From Devosia salina (GTDB taxonomy: Bacteria; Pseudomonadota; Alphaproteobacteria; Rhizobiales; Devosiaceae): DNA of 64,000 nucleotides. The notes beneath the pieces were generated by a model that was given only the letters and a program-made list of their open reading frames with translations, ran no database searches and was not told where the DNA came from. Every line of letters starts with the position of its first letter. The first letter of the stretch is position 1. Shown here piece after piece: positions 7,735-15,442 of this stretch. The position numbers were made by a program, and so were the translations under genes. The stretch lies in contig NZ_CP080590.1 in NCBI RefSeq assembly GCF_019504385.1, positions 3,649,501-3,713,500 of the forward strand, in the 5' to 3' direction.

Positions 7735-7829
7735 CCCGCCTTTGAGGACAATTTCTCCGCCCGAGCCAACAAAGCGTTAACCCGGCTTAACTAGTGTCGT
7801 GGCACCCGCAATGTGCCAGGACCGGCCCC

Positions 7830-8012
7830 TTGAACACCGACCTCTCCACGAACTTGCTGACGGCGCGCACCGCGATGACGCAGAATTCCGTGCAGATCGC
7901 GGTCTTCAAGAAGGCTCATGAGATGCAGGCCGACCTGCTCAATTCCCTGATGCAGACCGCGCTGAGCGCCCCGCCCCCGGGCCAGGGTCTCAAGGTCGAC
8001 AAGCAGGCCTGA
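7830..8012 (+). CDS. Small YjfB-like putative motility protein
   Basis: A 60-residue protein. The central part QNSVQIAVFKKAHEMQADLLNSLMQ resembles the YjfB family (PF14070), whose members are annotated as putative motility proteins. I place the start at a TTG with an AGGA eight bases before it; an in-frame ATG 48 bases further on (7878) and an upstream one at 7794 are alternatives. It is followed after four bases by another small gene, so both are likely one unit. No flagellar genes are nearby. Confidence 0.55.
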   Translation: MNTDLSTNLLTARTAMTQNSVQIAVFKKAHEMQADLLNSLMQTALSAPPPGQGLKVDKQA

Positions 8013-8016
8013 GCCA

Positions 8017-8232
8017 ATGGCGACGGGAACCGGCATCGGCATTGCCCCATCCGTCATGATCAACCGCATCGTCTATGACAAGAACGTGCCGCAATCGGGC
8101 CATCTGCTCGAAGTCGCGCGCCTGCGCGGCGAGATGATGCAGGCCCAGGCGGACAATGCCGCGTCCCCCCTCCCCACCACCAAGCCCGCCGAACCCCCGG
8201 TCAACGGTGCCGAAGTCGATTTGCTGGTCTAG
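8017..8232 (+). CDS. Small hypothetical protein
   Basis: A 71-residue protein, starting MATGTGIGIAPSVMINRIVYDKN, with a helical middle (LLEVARLRGEMMQAQAD) and a proline-rich tail that ends in EVDLLV. No known domain was recognised. The start lies four bases after the stop of the small YjfB-like gene, and codon use is like the neighbours, so it is probably real and co-transcribed with that gene. It could be a partner of the upstream protein, but there is no direct evidence. Confidence 0.5.
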   Translation: MATGTGIGIAPSVMINRIVYDKNVPQSGHLLEVARLRGEMMQAQADNAASPLPTTKPAEPPVNGAEVDLLV

Positions 8233-8381
8233 TAGGCCCATGCTCGAGCCGGCCCGATAGGGCAAATCCCCCGGCGAAGGGCCGGGCGGATATTGACGCT
8301 GGCGCGAGCAGAGAGGCTTTGCCATCGGGGCCGGCTTTCACTATGGTCCGCGCGGCTTTTCCTGCCGGTTAGAAATCTCAG

Positions 8382-9476
8382 ATGTCCGATCAAAAGCGTC
8401 CAATACCGCAGCCCGGAATCCTCGATATTGCGCCCTATCTGCCCGGCAAGTCCGGTGCGCCCGGCAGCAAGGCAATCAAGCTTTCGGCCAATGAATCCCC
8501 GCTTGGCGCCAGCCCTCAGGCGGTGGCGGCGTTCGCTGCTGCTGCCGATCACCTCGAAATCTATCCCGAGGGTTCGTCCCGCCTGTTGCGCGAAGCCCTG
8601 GGCGAAGTGCATGGCATCGACCCTAACGCCATAGTCTGCGGCAATGGCTCGGACGATCTGTTGCACCTGCTGGCGCAGACCTATCTGGGCCATGGCGACG
8701 AAGCAGTCATGAACCGCTATGGCTTCTCGGTCTATCCGATTATCACCAAGGCCGCCGGCGCCGAGATCGTGACGGTCGACGAGGTGGACTACACCGCCAA
8801 TGTCGATGCGCTGCTGGCCGCCATCACGCCGCGCACCCGCATCGTCTGGCTCGCCAATCCCAACAATCCCACCGGCACCTATCTGTCGGTGGCCGAAGTG
8901 GCGCGGCTGCATGCCGGCCTCCGGCCCGACATTCTCCTCGTCATTGACAGTGCCTATGCCGAATATGTGACCGCTGCCGACTATTCGGTGGGGCTGGACC
9001 TGGTCGAGGCCCACGAAAATGTCGTCATGGTGCGTACCTTCTCCAAGATGGGACTGGCCGCCGCCCGCATCGGCTGGATGGTGGGGCCGGGCCATGTCGT
9101 GGATGCGATCAACCGCATCCGCGGGCCGTTCAACGTCAACCTGCCCGCGCAACTGGCCGGGGCTGCCGCCACGCGCGACATTGCCTTCAACCAGCGCCTT
9201 AAGGCCCATAATGCGCAATGGCGCGACTGGCTGACGGCCCAATTGCAGTCCAACCGCATGCGGGTCATTCCCAGCCAGGCCAATTTCGTGATGGTGCTGT
9301 TCGAAACGCCGGAACTGGCGGCCAGGGCCTTCGAAACACTGGCAGCGGCGGGCTATATCGTGCGCGAGATCGGTGCGTCCTACGGCATCCACAACGGCCT
9401 CAGGATCTCGATCGGTTCGGAAGAGGCGATGCGCGGCGTCGCCGAGGTGCTCAAATCCATGGAGGGCGCCCAATGA
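8382..9476 (+). CDS. hisC: Histidinol-phosphate aminotransferase
   Basis: A 364-residue fold-type I PLP enzyme. KLSANESPLGASPQAV is the N-terminal substrate loop, IVWLANPNNPTGTYL the conserved Asn-Pro region, and VRTFSKMGLAAARIGW holds the Schiff-base lysine. It transfers the amino group in the histidine pathway and in many alphaproteobacteria also acts in tyrosine and phenylalanine synthesis. The stop overlaps the start of the cyclohexadienyl dehydrogenase gene (ATGA), which fits a role in aromatic amino-acid synthesis. Known as hisC2 in related genomes. Confidence 0.93.
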   Translation: MSDQKRPIPQPGILDIAPYLPGKSGAPGSKAIKLSANESPLGASPQAVAAFAAAADHLEIYPEGSSRLLREALGEVHGIDPNAIVCGNGSDDLLHLLAQTYLGHGDEAVMNRYGFSVYPIITKAAGAEIVTVDEVDYTANVDALLAAITPRTRIVWLANPNNPTGTYLSVAEVARLHAGLRPDILLVIDSAYAEYVTAADYSVGLDLVEAHENVVMVRTFSKMGLAAARIGWMVGPGHVVDAINRIRGPFNVNLPAQLAGAAATRDIAFNQRLKAHNAQWRDWLTAQLQSNRMRVIPSQANFVMVLFETPELAARAFETLAAAGYIVREIGASYGIHNGLRISIGSEEAMRGVAEVLKSMEGAQ

Positions 9477-10444
9477 GTGTGCATTTCCGCAAGCTCGCCC
9501 TGATCGGCATCGGCCTGATCGGCTCGTCCATCGCACTGGCGGCACGGCGACAGGGCCTGGTGGAGGTCATCTCCATTGCCACCCGCCGCCAGGAAACGCT
9601 CGATGAAGCGCGCGCGCTCGAGCTGGGCGATATCTATACGCTTGATGCCGCCGAAGCCGTGCGCGGGGCCGACCTGGTCATTCTCTGCGCGCCGGTCGGC
9701 GCCTATGGGGCCCTGGCCGCGGCGATCGGGCCGCATCTGGAACAGGGCGCGATCCTGTCCGATGTCGGCTCGGTCAAGGAACATGTCGTCAAGGTCGTTG
9801 GCCCGCATGTGCCGGCGGGCATCAGCTTCATTCCCGGCCATCCCATCGCCGGCACCGAGCATTCAGGGCCTTCGGCCGGCTTTGCCGAGCTGTTTGCCGG
9901 GCGCTGGTGTGTGCTGACCCCCACGACGGGCGTGCCGCAGGCCGACACTGACAAGCTCGTTGCCTTCTGGCAGGTCATGGGCTCGATGGTGGAATGCATG
10001 GACGCAGCCCATCATGACATGGTGCTCGCCATTACCAGCCACATTCCTCACCTCATCGCCTACAATATCGTGGGCACGGTGGCCGATCTCGAAACGGCCA
10101 CCCAGTCCGAGGTCATCAAGTTTTCCGCTTCCGGCTTCCGCGACTTTACCCGCATCGCCGCCTCCGATCCGGTCATGTGGCGCGACGTCTTCCTCACCAA
10201 CAAGGACGCCGTGCTCGAAATGCTGGGCCGCTTCAACGAGGACCTCTCGGTGCTGCAGCGGGCGGTCCGCAATGGCGATGGGGCGGCGCTCGAAGCCATG
10301 TTCACCCGCACGCGCGCCATTCGCCGCTCGATCATCAATGCCGGGCAGGAAACGGCCGCGCCCGATTTCGGCCGCCCGCACGAGGCTCCACCGGCCCCCG
10401 AACCGTCCTTCGTGCGCGAGCATGGCGGCGGCGATGATGCTTGA
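9473..10444 (+). CDS. tyrC: Prephenate/arogenate (cyclohexadienyl) dehydrogenase
   Basis: A 323-residue protein. KLALIGIGLIGSSIALAARR is the NAD(P)-binding GxGxxG loop and FIPGHPIAGTEHSGP is the prephenate-binding motif with the catalytic histidine. AITSHIPHLIAYNIVGTV is the second conserved segment. It oxidatively decarboxylates prephenate or arogenate on the way to tyrosine. The start was placed at the ATG that overlaps the hisC stop; longer in-frame openings lie inside hisC. No ACT domain is seen, so allosteric control by tyrosine through that domain is unlikely. Confidence 0.92.
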   Translation: MSVHFRKLALIGIGLIGSSIALAARRQGLVEVISIATRRQETLDEARALELGDIYTLDAAEAVRGADLVILCAPVGAYGALAAAIGPHLEQGAILSDVGSVKEHVVKVVGPHVPAGISFIPGHPIAGTEHSGPSAGFAELFAGRWCVLTPTTGVPQADTDKLVAFWQVMGSMVECMDAAHHDMVLAITSHIPHLIAYNIVGTVADLETATQSEVIKFSASGFRDFTRIAASDPVMWRDVFLTNKDAVLEMLGRFNEDLSVLQRAVRNGDGAALEAMFTRTRAIRRSIINAGQETAAPDFGRPHEAPPAPEPSFVREHGGGDDA

Positions 10445-10459
10445 CCGCGTCCCGCAGGG

Positions 10460-10608
10460 CAAATCGCTCCAGTGGAGCGATTTGAGCGGTCAAGGCCATG
10501 AGAGCTGTGCTCGAGTGGCTGGCGCGTTGGGCACAAATCGCTCCGGTGACACAACTGAAGCGGTCAGGATGATGGGAGCCACGCTCGAGTGGCTGAGCAT
10601 GGCCGGCA
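10460..10608. repeat. 74-bp tandem duplication carrying a REP-like palindrome
   Basis: Two imperfect units follow one another at 10461-10534 and 10535-10608. Both begin AAATCGCTCC, share a GCGGTCA block and share CTCGAGTGGCT near the end (10510 and 10584, exactly 74 bases apart). The first unit holds a perfect palindrome: CAAATCGCTCC and GGAGCGATTTG around AGT (10460-10484). In the second unit the right arm has decayed. The block separates tyrC from the next gene and looks like a REP-type element that was duplicated locally. Confidence 0.7.
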
Positions 10609-10624
10609 AGGATAAGAAGGCTCC

Positions 10625-11596
10625 ATGAAAAAGCGAATCATCATTCTTGGCACCGTCGTCCTGCTTGTCGTCCTGGCCTGGTCGGCGGCCTGGTTTGTCC
10701 TGGCTGCACAGGTTCGCCAGCAGGTCGAAGCACTGGCGCTGGCGGATGGCGAGACGGCGCCGCAGCTGCAATGCGGCGCTCTCGATATCGGCGGCTTCCC
10801 GTTCCGGTTCGATGTGGATTGCGCCAATGCCAGCCTCGTCTCGGGAGACCTGATGGTCGAGGTGCCCGGCCTAAGGGCCAGCGTCATGGTCTGGCGTCCG
10901 ACCCATGTCGTGGCCTCGGCGCAAGGGCCGGCTCGCCTGTCCGATGCCTTCACCGGCCTCAGGCAGGATATCGCCTGGAGCGCCCTGGAGGCGAGCCTCC
11001 GCCTCGAGAACTGGCGCATTGCCCGGCTTTCAATTCTTGCCAGCGAGTTGGACTGGACGGACCAGCTGTTCGGGGAGAGCCAGATCGCCCGGGCGCCGCA
11101 GGTGGAGCTGCATCTGCTCGACATGCCGGAGCGGCACGATCCCGAAGCGGGGCGAGCGGCGTTGGCGGGCTATATGCGCGCCCAGGCGGTCGAAGTGCCG
11201 GGCATCGGCCTGGCTCCGACCGATGCCGAGGTGGAAGTGGAACTGACCGCCCTGCCCGATGACATCCGCAACTGGGGCGCCGTGCCGCTGCTGCCTGACT
11301 GGCAGCAGGCCGGTGGGCAATTGCGCATTGTCGGTGTCCGCGCCAATGACGGAACCGCCGACCTCAACGCCACCGGCGAGCTGGCGCTCGATGCCCAGGG
11401 CTATCCGACCGGATCGATCGCCATCGATTCGCTCGGTGTCGCCGATCGCATCGGCCCCTATCTCGAAGAGCCCTGGCGCACCCTGGTGCTGGGCGTGCCG
11501 GGCGAGGACGGGCGCCACAAGAACCAGCTCAACTTTGCCGGGGGTACGCTCTCCTCGGGCCTGGTACCCATCGCGGCGCTGGCACCCTTGTTCTGA
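10625..11596 (+). CDS. DUF2125 domain-containing protein
   Basis: A 323-residue protein with a single N-terminal membrane helix (IIILGTVVLLVVLAWSAAWF) and a large periplasmic part. The helix, the CGALDIGGFPFRFDVDC segment and the strand-rich body are typical of DUF2125, a family common in alphaproteobacteria with unknown function. The two cysteines in that segment (near residues 43 and 60) could form a disulfide. The start ATG has an AAGAAGG-type ribosome site a few bases before it. It stands alone after the duplicated repeat. Confidence 0.85.
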   Translation: MKKRIIILGTVVLLVVLAWSAAWFVLAAQVRQQVEALALADGETAPQLQCGALDIGGFPFRFDVDCANASLVSGDLMVEVPGLRASVMVWRPTHVVASAQGPARLSDAFTGLRQDIAWSALEASLRLENWRIARLSILASELDWTDQLFGESQIARAPQVELHLLDMPERHDPEAGRAALAGYMRAQAVEVPGIGLAPTDAEVEVELTALPDDIRNWGAVPLLPDWQQAGGQLRIVGVRANDGTADLNATGELALDAQGYPTGSIAIDSLGVADRIGPYLEEPWRTLVLGVPGEDGRHKNQLNFAGGTLSSGLVPIAALAPLF

Positions 11597-11732
11597 CCGG
11601 GCCTCGCCTTGCCAGAAGCGGGTTTGCATTGAGCCCCGGCCCAGCCACATATCCCCGCATGAGCTGGCAGGCGCCCGATGCCCTTGCCCGGCATGGTCGG
11701 GCTCGCTAGCCTAGCGGGGAAGGTGGTTGCGC

Positions 11733-12317
11733 ATGACCAATGACGACGCGATATCTGACGGCCAGGACACGCGATGGGTGTTCGGCTACGGGTCCCTGAT
11801 CTGGAATCCGGGCTTTTCATTCCTGAGTGCGCAGCTTGGCCTGTTGCGCGGGGCGCACCGCTCGCTCTCGATCATTTCCCACCACCATCGTGGTACCCGC
11901 GACACGCCGGGCCTCGTGTTCGGGTTGACGCGGGGTGGCTCATGCCGCGGCATGGCGTTCGAGGTCTGCACCAGCGCCTGGGATGAGGTGCGGGCCTATC
12001 TCGATGCGCGCGAACTGGTCACTTCGGTCTATCGCGATGTGTGGCGGCCGGTGGCGCTGGCCGACGGAAGACGCGTGCGGGCGCTGACCTATGTGGTCGA
12101 TGAGGCCCATGAACAATTCGCCGGGCCATTGAGCGTTGAGCAGCAACTGGCCATGATCCGGGCCGGCGTCGGCATTTCCGGCCGCAATGTGGATTATGTG
12201 ATCAATACCGCCACCCACCTGCTGCAACTGGGCATAGAGGACAAGGCGCTCATGGCCCTGGCGCGGCAGCTTCAGGAAGAAGGGGAGCAGCCGTCCGGCG
12301 AGGGTCAGGCGGCCTGA
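11733..12317 (+). CDS. ChaC-like gamma-glutamylcyclotransferase (first paralogue)
   Basis: A 194-residue protein. WVFGYGSLIWNPGF is the ChaC substrate-binding loop, and FGLTRGGSCRGMAFEV follows, as in glutathione-specific gamma-glutamylcyclotransferases. These enzymes release 5-oxoproline from glutathione. The ATG at 11733 has a GAAGG about nine bases upstream; a TTG six bases earlier is also in frame. Its end overlaps the convergent small gene by 13 bases. A second ChaC-like gene lies about 6 kb away on the other strand. Confidence 0.85.
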   Translation: MTNDDAISDGQDTRWVFGYGSLIWNPGFSFLSAQLGLLRGAHRSLSIISHHHRGTRDTPGLVFGLTRGGSCRGMAFEVCTSAWDEVRAYLDARELVTSVYRDVWRPVALADGRRVRALTYVVDEAHEQFAGPLSVEQQLAMIRAGVGISGRNVDYVINTATHLLQLGIEDKALMALARQLQEEGEQPSGEGQAA

Positions 12318-12646
12318 GCCACCGGCTCGCTGGCCGGCACGGCCTGTTCCAGGTCCCAGATGGTGGAGAGCCGGTTTTCAGGGGCATCCATGCGGAACAC
12401 ATTGGTGCCGCAGTCCAGCGCGACGCGGAAGCGCGTCCGGCTCATCGGGTCGGCAACAAGGTCCTCGGTCGACCCCACCCAGAGCACGTGACTGCCCTTG
12501 GCGATGACGTAGAGATCCGATTCCCGCATGGCGAAATCGTCGAGGCTTTCCGCATTCAGGCCATAGTCGCGTCCCGACTGGCCCTGCCAGTGCGACAGCC
12601 CGGCCTTGCGCACGGCTCCGCGCCCAAGATTGTCCCGATGCACCAT
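12305..12646 (-). CDS. Small protein of unknown function behind a predicted LexA-controlled promoter
   Basis: A 113-residue soluble protein starting MVHRDNLGRGAVRKAGLSHW. I recognise no domain. Visible parts are a strand-rich centre (DLYVIAKGSHVLWVGSTEDL), RTRFRVALDCGTNVFRMDAP and an alanine-rich tail. A GGGGAACGGGA stretch precedes the ATG as ribosome site. A promoter with a GTTC-N7-GTTC box across its -10 lies about 30 bases upstream, so the gene is a candidate member of the SOS response. Its 3' end overlaps the chaC-like gene convergently. Confidence 0.75.
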   Translation of the reverse strand: MVHRDNLGRGAVRKAGLSHWQGQSGRDYGLNAESLDDFAMRESDLYVIAKGSHVLWVGSTEDLVADPMSRTRFRVALDCGTNVFRMDAPENRLSTIWDLEQAVPASEPVAQAA

Positions 12647-12674
12647 ATTCCCGTTCCCCTGCGTCCCAGAAGAA

Positions 12675-12708
12675 GAACAAAATTAGAACAAACTTTATGC
12701 AGTGTCAA
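12675..12708 (-). promoter_or_regulatory. Predicted SOS promoter with GTTC-N7-GTTC LexA box
   Basis: On the minus strand TTGACA (12708-12703) is followed after exactly 17 bases by TAATTT (12685-12680). The -10 lies inside GTTC-TAATTTT-GTTC (12689-12675), an exact match to the alphaproteobacterial LexA box GTTC-N7-GTTC known from Rhodobacter and Rhizobiales. LexA bound there would block RNA polymerase directly. The predicted transcript start is some 27 bases before the ATG of the 113-residue gene. Confidence 0.72.
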
Positions 12709-12773
12709 GCTGCACCCTAGCGACACGCTATATGTGTGGATGTGTTCGAGTGGTTCGTCAATATCTAGTGGGT

Positions 12774-13577
12774 CTATGCGCCCCGCAGCGCATCACGCCG
12801 GGCCCGCAGGCGGTCATCGAGCGGGCGGCCTATGCCCTGGTCGATGGCCTCGAGCGTCAGCCGGTTCGATTCGGTTTCGATGGCGTCATGCAGCCGGGAC
12901 CGGAAGGTTTCGGGGTCAAGGCCCGGCTCGATGGCCGGCAGGAAGCGGGCGCGGGCGACGCCGGGCCAGATGATGAGACTGTTGCGACCCCAGAACAGTC
13001 CGGAATTGAGGGCCACCGGCACCACAGGAACATTGAGTGCGGTATACATGCGCACGATGCCCTGGCGATATTCCGCATCGGCCAGCACCGGTTTGCGGGT
13101 GCCCTCGGGATAGATCACGATGCGACAGCCCCGGTCGATGGCGTCGCGGGCCTGGTTGATCATCGCCGGGATCGCCTGCGCCCCTTTCTGCCGGTCGATC
13201 TCGATACAGTCGAGCGAGCGGGCGGCCCAACCGAAGAAGGGAATGCGCATCAGCTCCTTCTTGGCGATATAGGCAGGGCGGCCGGTATGGGGAAAGATCG
13301 CGAAGATGTCCCAGTCGGACTGGTGCTTGGACGCGATGATGCAGCCGCCGGGCGGAATGTGTTCATCGCCCTCGACATGGGTGCCCATGCCGGTGAGAAA
13401 ATGCAGATAGTGCACATTGGACCAGCACCATAAGCGGGCGATGGCCCAGCCGAACGGCGTGCGCCCGAAGAGGATGCCCACGGTTCCGGCGAGAATGGCG
13501 AGGATGCCCGTCTGGCCGAGAAAGACCACGTAGAAGAGCGCGGTGCGCACTGCCTGGGTTGCAGCCTTGATCGACAT
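12774..13577 (-). CDS. plsC: 1-acyl-sn-glycerol-3-phosphate acyltransferase family protein
   Basis: A 267-residue PlsC-type acyltransferase. The catalytic HX4D is HQSDWD at residues 85-90, and IVIYPEGTRKP is the phosphate-binding EGTR motif. An N-terminal hydrophobic stretch (residues 11-37) anchors it to the membrane. Such enzymes acylate lysophosphatidic acid in phospholipid synthesis; some paralogues use other lysolipids. The gene is alone, with about 130 bases on the 3' side up to the small predicted SOS gene, which lies on the same strand. Confidence 0.9.
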   Translation of the reverse strand: MSIKAATQAVRTALFYVVFLGQTGILAILAGTVGILFGRTPFGWAIARLWCWSNVHYLHFLTGMGTHVEGDEHIPPGGCIIASKHQSDWDIFAIFPHTGRPAYIAKKELMRIPFFGWAARSLDCIEIDRQKGAQAIPAMINQARDAIDRGCRIVIYPEGTRKPVLADAEYRQGIVRMYTALNVPVVPVALNSGLFWGRNSLIIWPGVARARFLPAIEPGLDPETFRSRLHDAIETESNRLTLEAIDQGIGRPLDDRLRARRDALRGA

Positions 13578-13646
13578 GGGCTCCCCCGCCTTTCCGGCTA
13601 GACTTCTCTCATAGCCGCGTCAGGCCGGCTTGGCGAGGCCGCGGCG

Positions 13647-14576
13647 TCACGATGCTTCGCTCAAATAGCGGCGCACCGTCATCCGCGACGTCACCGCCGT
13701 CAGCGCCGCGATCACCGGCACGACGGCCAGGATGAACACCATGCCGTCCCACCCGAGCAGGAACTGGCCGAACAGCACTCCGACCTGCGCCGTCGCTTCA
13801 CTGGGGAGCACGCTGCCCGCGGCCGTGCCGATGAGCAGGAAGAACAGGATGGAAAGGATAGCCCCGAGAAAGCCACCCTGCAGGCCGATCGACAGGAACC
13901 GGCCCTGGAACGCCCCGGCAATGAACTTGTTGGAGGCGCCGATGAAATGCAGCACATCGACGATTTCGCGATTGCTGGCCATGGCGCCGCGGGTGGCGAA
14001 GATGATGGCAAGAACCGTGGCGACGCCGATCAGGCCGAGGACCAGGAGCCCGGACAGCACGACGGTACCGGCCATGGTGTTGAGCTGCTGGCGCCAGGCG
14101 GCATGGGTGTCGAGGCTGGCACCCTTGATGGCCGAGAGATTGCGCTGCAATTGCTCGGTATCGGCCTCGGCCGGGTCAGACAGCTGCACCACGACCAGGC
14201 GTGGGATGGCAATGGCCGAAAGGTCGAGCCCGGCCCCCAGCCAGGGTTCGAGCAGGGCCTGGCTTTCCTCGATGGTCAGCGCCCGCGCGCTGGCCACGCC
14301 AGGGGTAGACTGGGCCAGCGACACCGCCGTGCGCAGGTTGCTTTCCATCACCTCGCCCTCGACCGGCCGGATCTGGATGGTCAACTCGCGGCCCACATCG
14401 GCAGACCAGGCAATAGCCGATTTCTGCACCAGGACCACCCCGCCCAGTGTCACCGCCGAGAGGAAGGCCATGATGGTGATGAGCAGCAGCAAGGTGCGGC
14501 CGGCCACGCTTTTTTCGGGCACGATGGGGGCTGCGCCGCCGCGCCGGGGCAGAAGGGAGAGCATTTGCCTAATCAT
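13647..14576 (-). CDS. ftsX: Cell division protein FtsX
   Basis: A 309-residue inner-membrane protein with a cytoplasmic N-terminus, one helix (LLLLITIMAFLSAVTLGGVVLV), a periplasmic domain with ELTIQIRPVEG, and three more helices in the C-terminal half. This is the FtsX topology. With FtsE it forms an ABC-type complex that activates cell-wall hydrolases during division. Its start overlaps the end of ftsE by eight bases, so both are translated from one message. Confidence 0.92.
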   Translation of the reverse strand: MIRQMLSLLPRRGGAAPIVPEKSVAGRTLLLLITIMAFLSAVTLGGVVLVQKSAIAWSADVGRELTIQIRPVEGEVMESNLRTAVSLAQSTPGVASARALTIEESQALLEPWLGAGLDLSAIAIPRLVVVQLSDPAEADTEQLQRNLSAIKGASLDTHAAWRQQLNTMAGTVVLSGLLVLGLIGVATVLAIIFATRGAMASNREIVDVLHFIGASNKFIAGAFQGRFLSIGLQGGFLGAILSILFFLLIGTAAGSVLPSEATAQVGVLFGQFLLGWDGMVFILAVVPVIAALTAVTSRMTVRRYLSEAS

Positions 14577-15231
14577 GGATGGTCAGCTCCCCCTTGTTGA
14601 GCACCATGCGCGGATAGGGGAAGCGATCGAGCAAGGGCAGTTCGTGGGTCGCCAGGATAATGGTGGTGCCCAGGGTGCGATTGAGCTCGGCAAACAGGTG
14701 CACCAGGCGGCTCGACAGGTCCGGATCGACATTGCCGGTGGGCTCGTCGGCCAGCAGCACCTTGGGACGGGCGATGACGGCACGGGCAATGGCGGCGCGC
14801 TGTTTCTCGCCCCCCGACAGCAGGGTCGGCAGGGCATGCATGCGCTCGCCCAGCCCCACCCACTCAAGCAGCTCGATGACGTTTGGCCGATATTCGCTCT
14901 CGGGCTGACCCAGGACACGCAGTGGCAGGGCCACATTCTCGAAGGTGGTCAGGTGATCAAGGAGCCGGAACTCCTGGAACACGATGCCGATATGCCGGCG
15001 CATCTGCAGCAGGCTGTCCTGATCGAGATTGCCCACATCCTCGCCAAACATGGTGACGCGGCCGCGACTCGGCTTGATGGACAAGAGCAGCAGACGCAGC
15101 AGGCTGGTCTTGCCGGCGCCGGATGGTCCGGTCAGGAAGTGGAACGAGCCCGGCTCGATGGAAAAGGTGAGATCCCTCAGAATCTCGGGGCCGTTGCCGT
15201 AGCGCAGGCCCACATCGGAAAACTCGATCAA
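14569..15231 (-). CDS. ftsE: Cell division ATP-binding protein FtsE
   Basis: A 220-residue ABC ATPase. GPSGAGKTS is the Walker A, LSGGEKQRAAIARA the signature and VLLADEPTGNVDP the Walker B. I place the start at a TTG (LIEFSDVGLRYG) because FtsE proteins begin at this point and a GGGGAG stands nine bases before it. In-frame ATGs at 15297 and 15300 would add 22-23 residues of a basic, alanine-rich leader not typical of FtsE. It precedes ftsX with an eight-base overlap and is divergent from the zinc-ribbon gene. Confidence 0.92.
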   Translation of the reverse strand: MIEFSDVGLRYGNGPEILRDLTFSIEPGSFHFLTGPSGAGKTSLLRLLLLSIKPSRGRVTMFGEDVGNLDQDSLLQMRRHIGIVFQEFRLLDHLTTFENVALPLRVLGQPESEYRPNVIELLEWVGLGERMHALPTLLSGGEKQRAAIARAVIARPKVLLADEPTGNVDPDLSSRLVHLFAELNRTLGTTIILATHELPLLDRFPYPRMVLNKGELTIHD

Positions 15232-15442
15232 GAACGGGTGCTCCCCAGCTCGTCCGTTGGCTTTGGCGGCATGAAGGCGAATCAGCCTTTTCCGCATCAT
15301 AGCAGCGCGGGCGCCGCCCAGCGGCATGGGGCCGCTTTTGGCCGTGGGAAAGCGGCACAATTTTGATCGCGGCCCGGTTTGAGGAGTTTTAACCCCGGCA
15401 GGGATAGGGTCGGCAACCATTCCGGGAATTGCGCGCCGCCTG

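Noticed and set aside
13732..15366. A plus-strand open frame of 544 codons opposite ftsX and ftsE
   Set aside because: It covers two genes with complete family motifs on the other strand and has no recognisable domain of its own.
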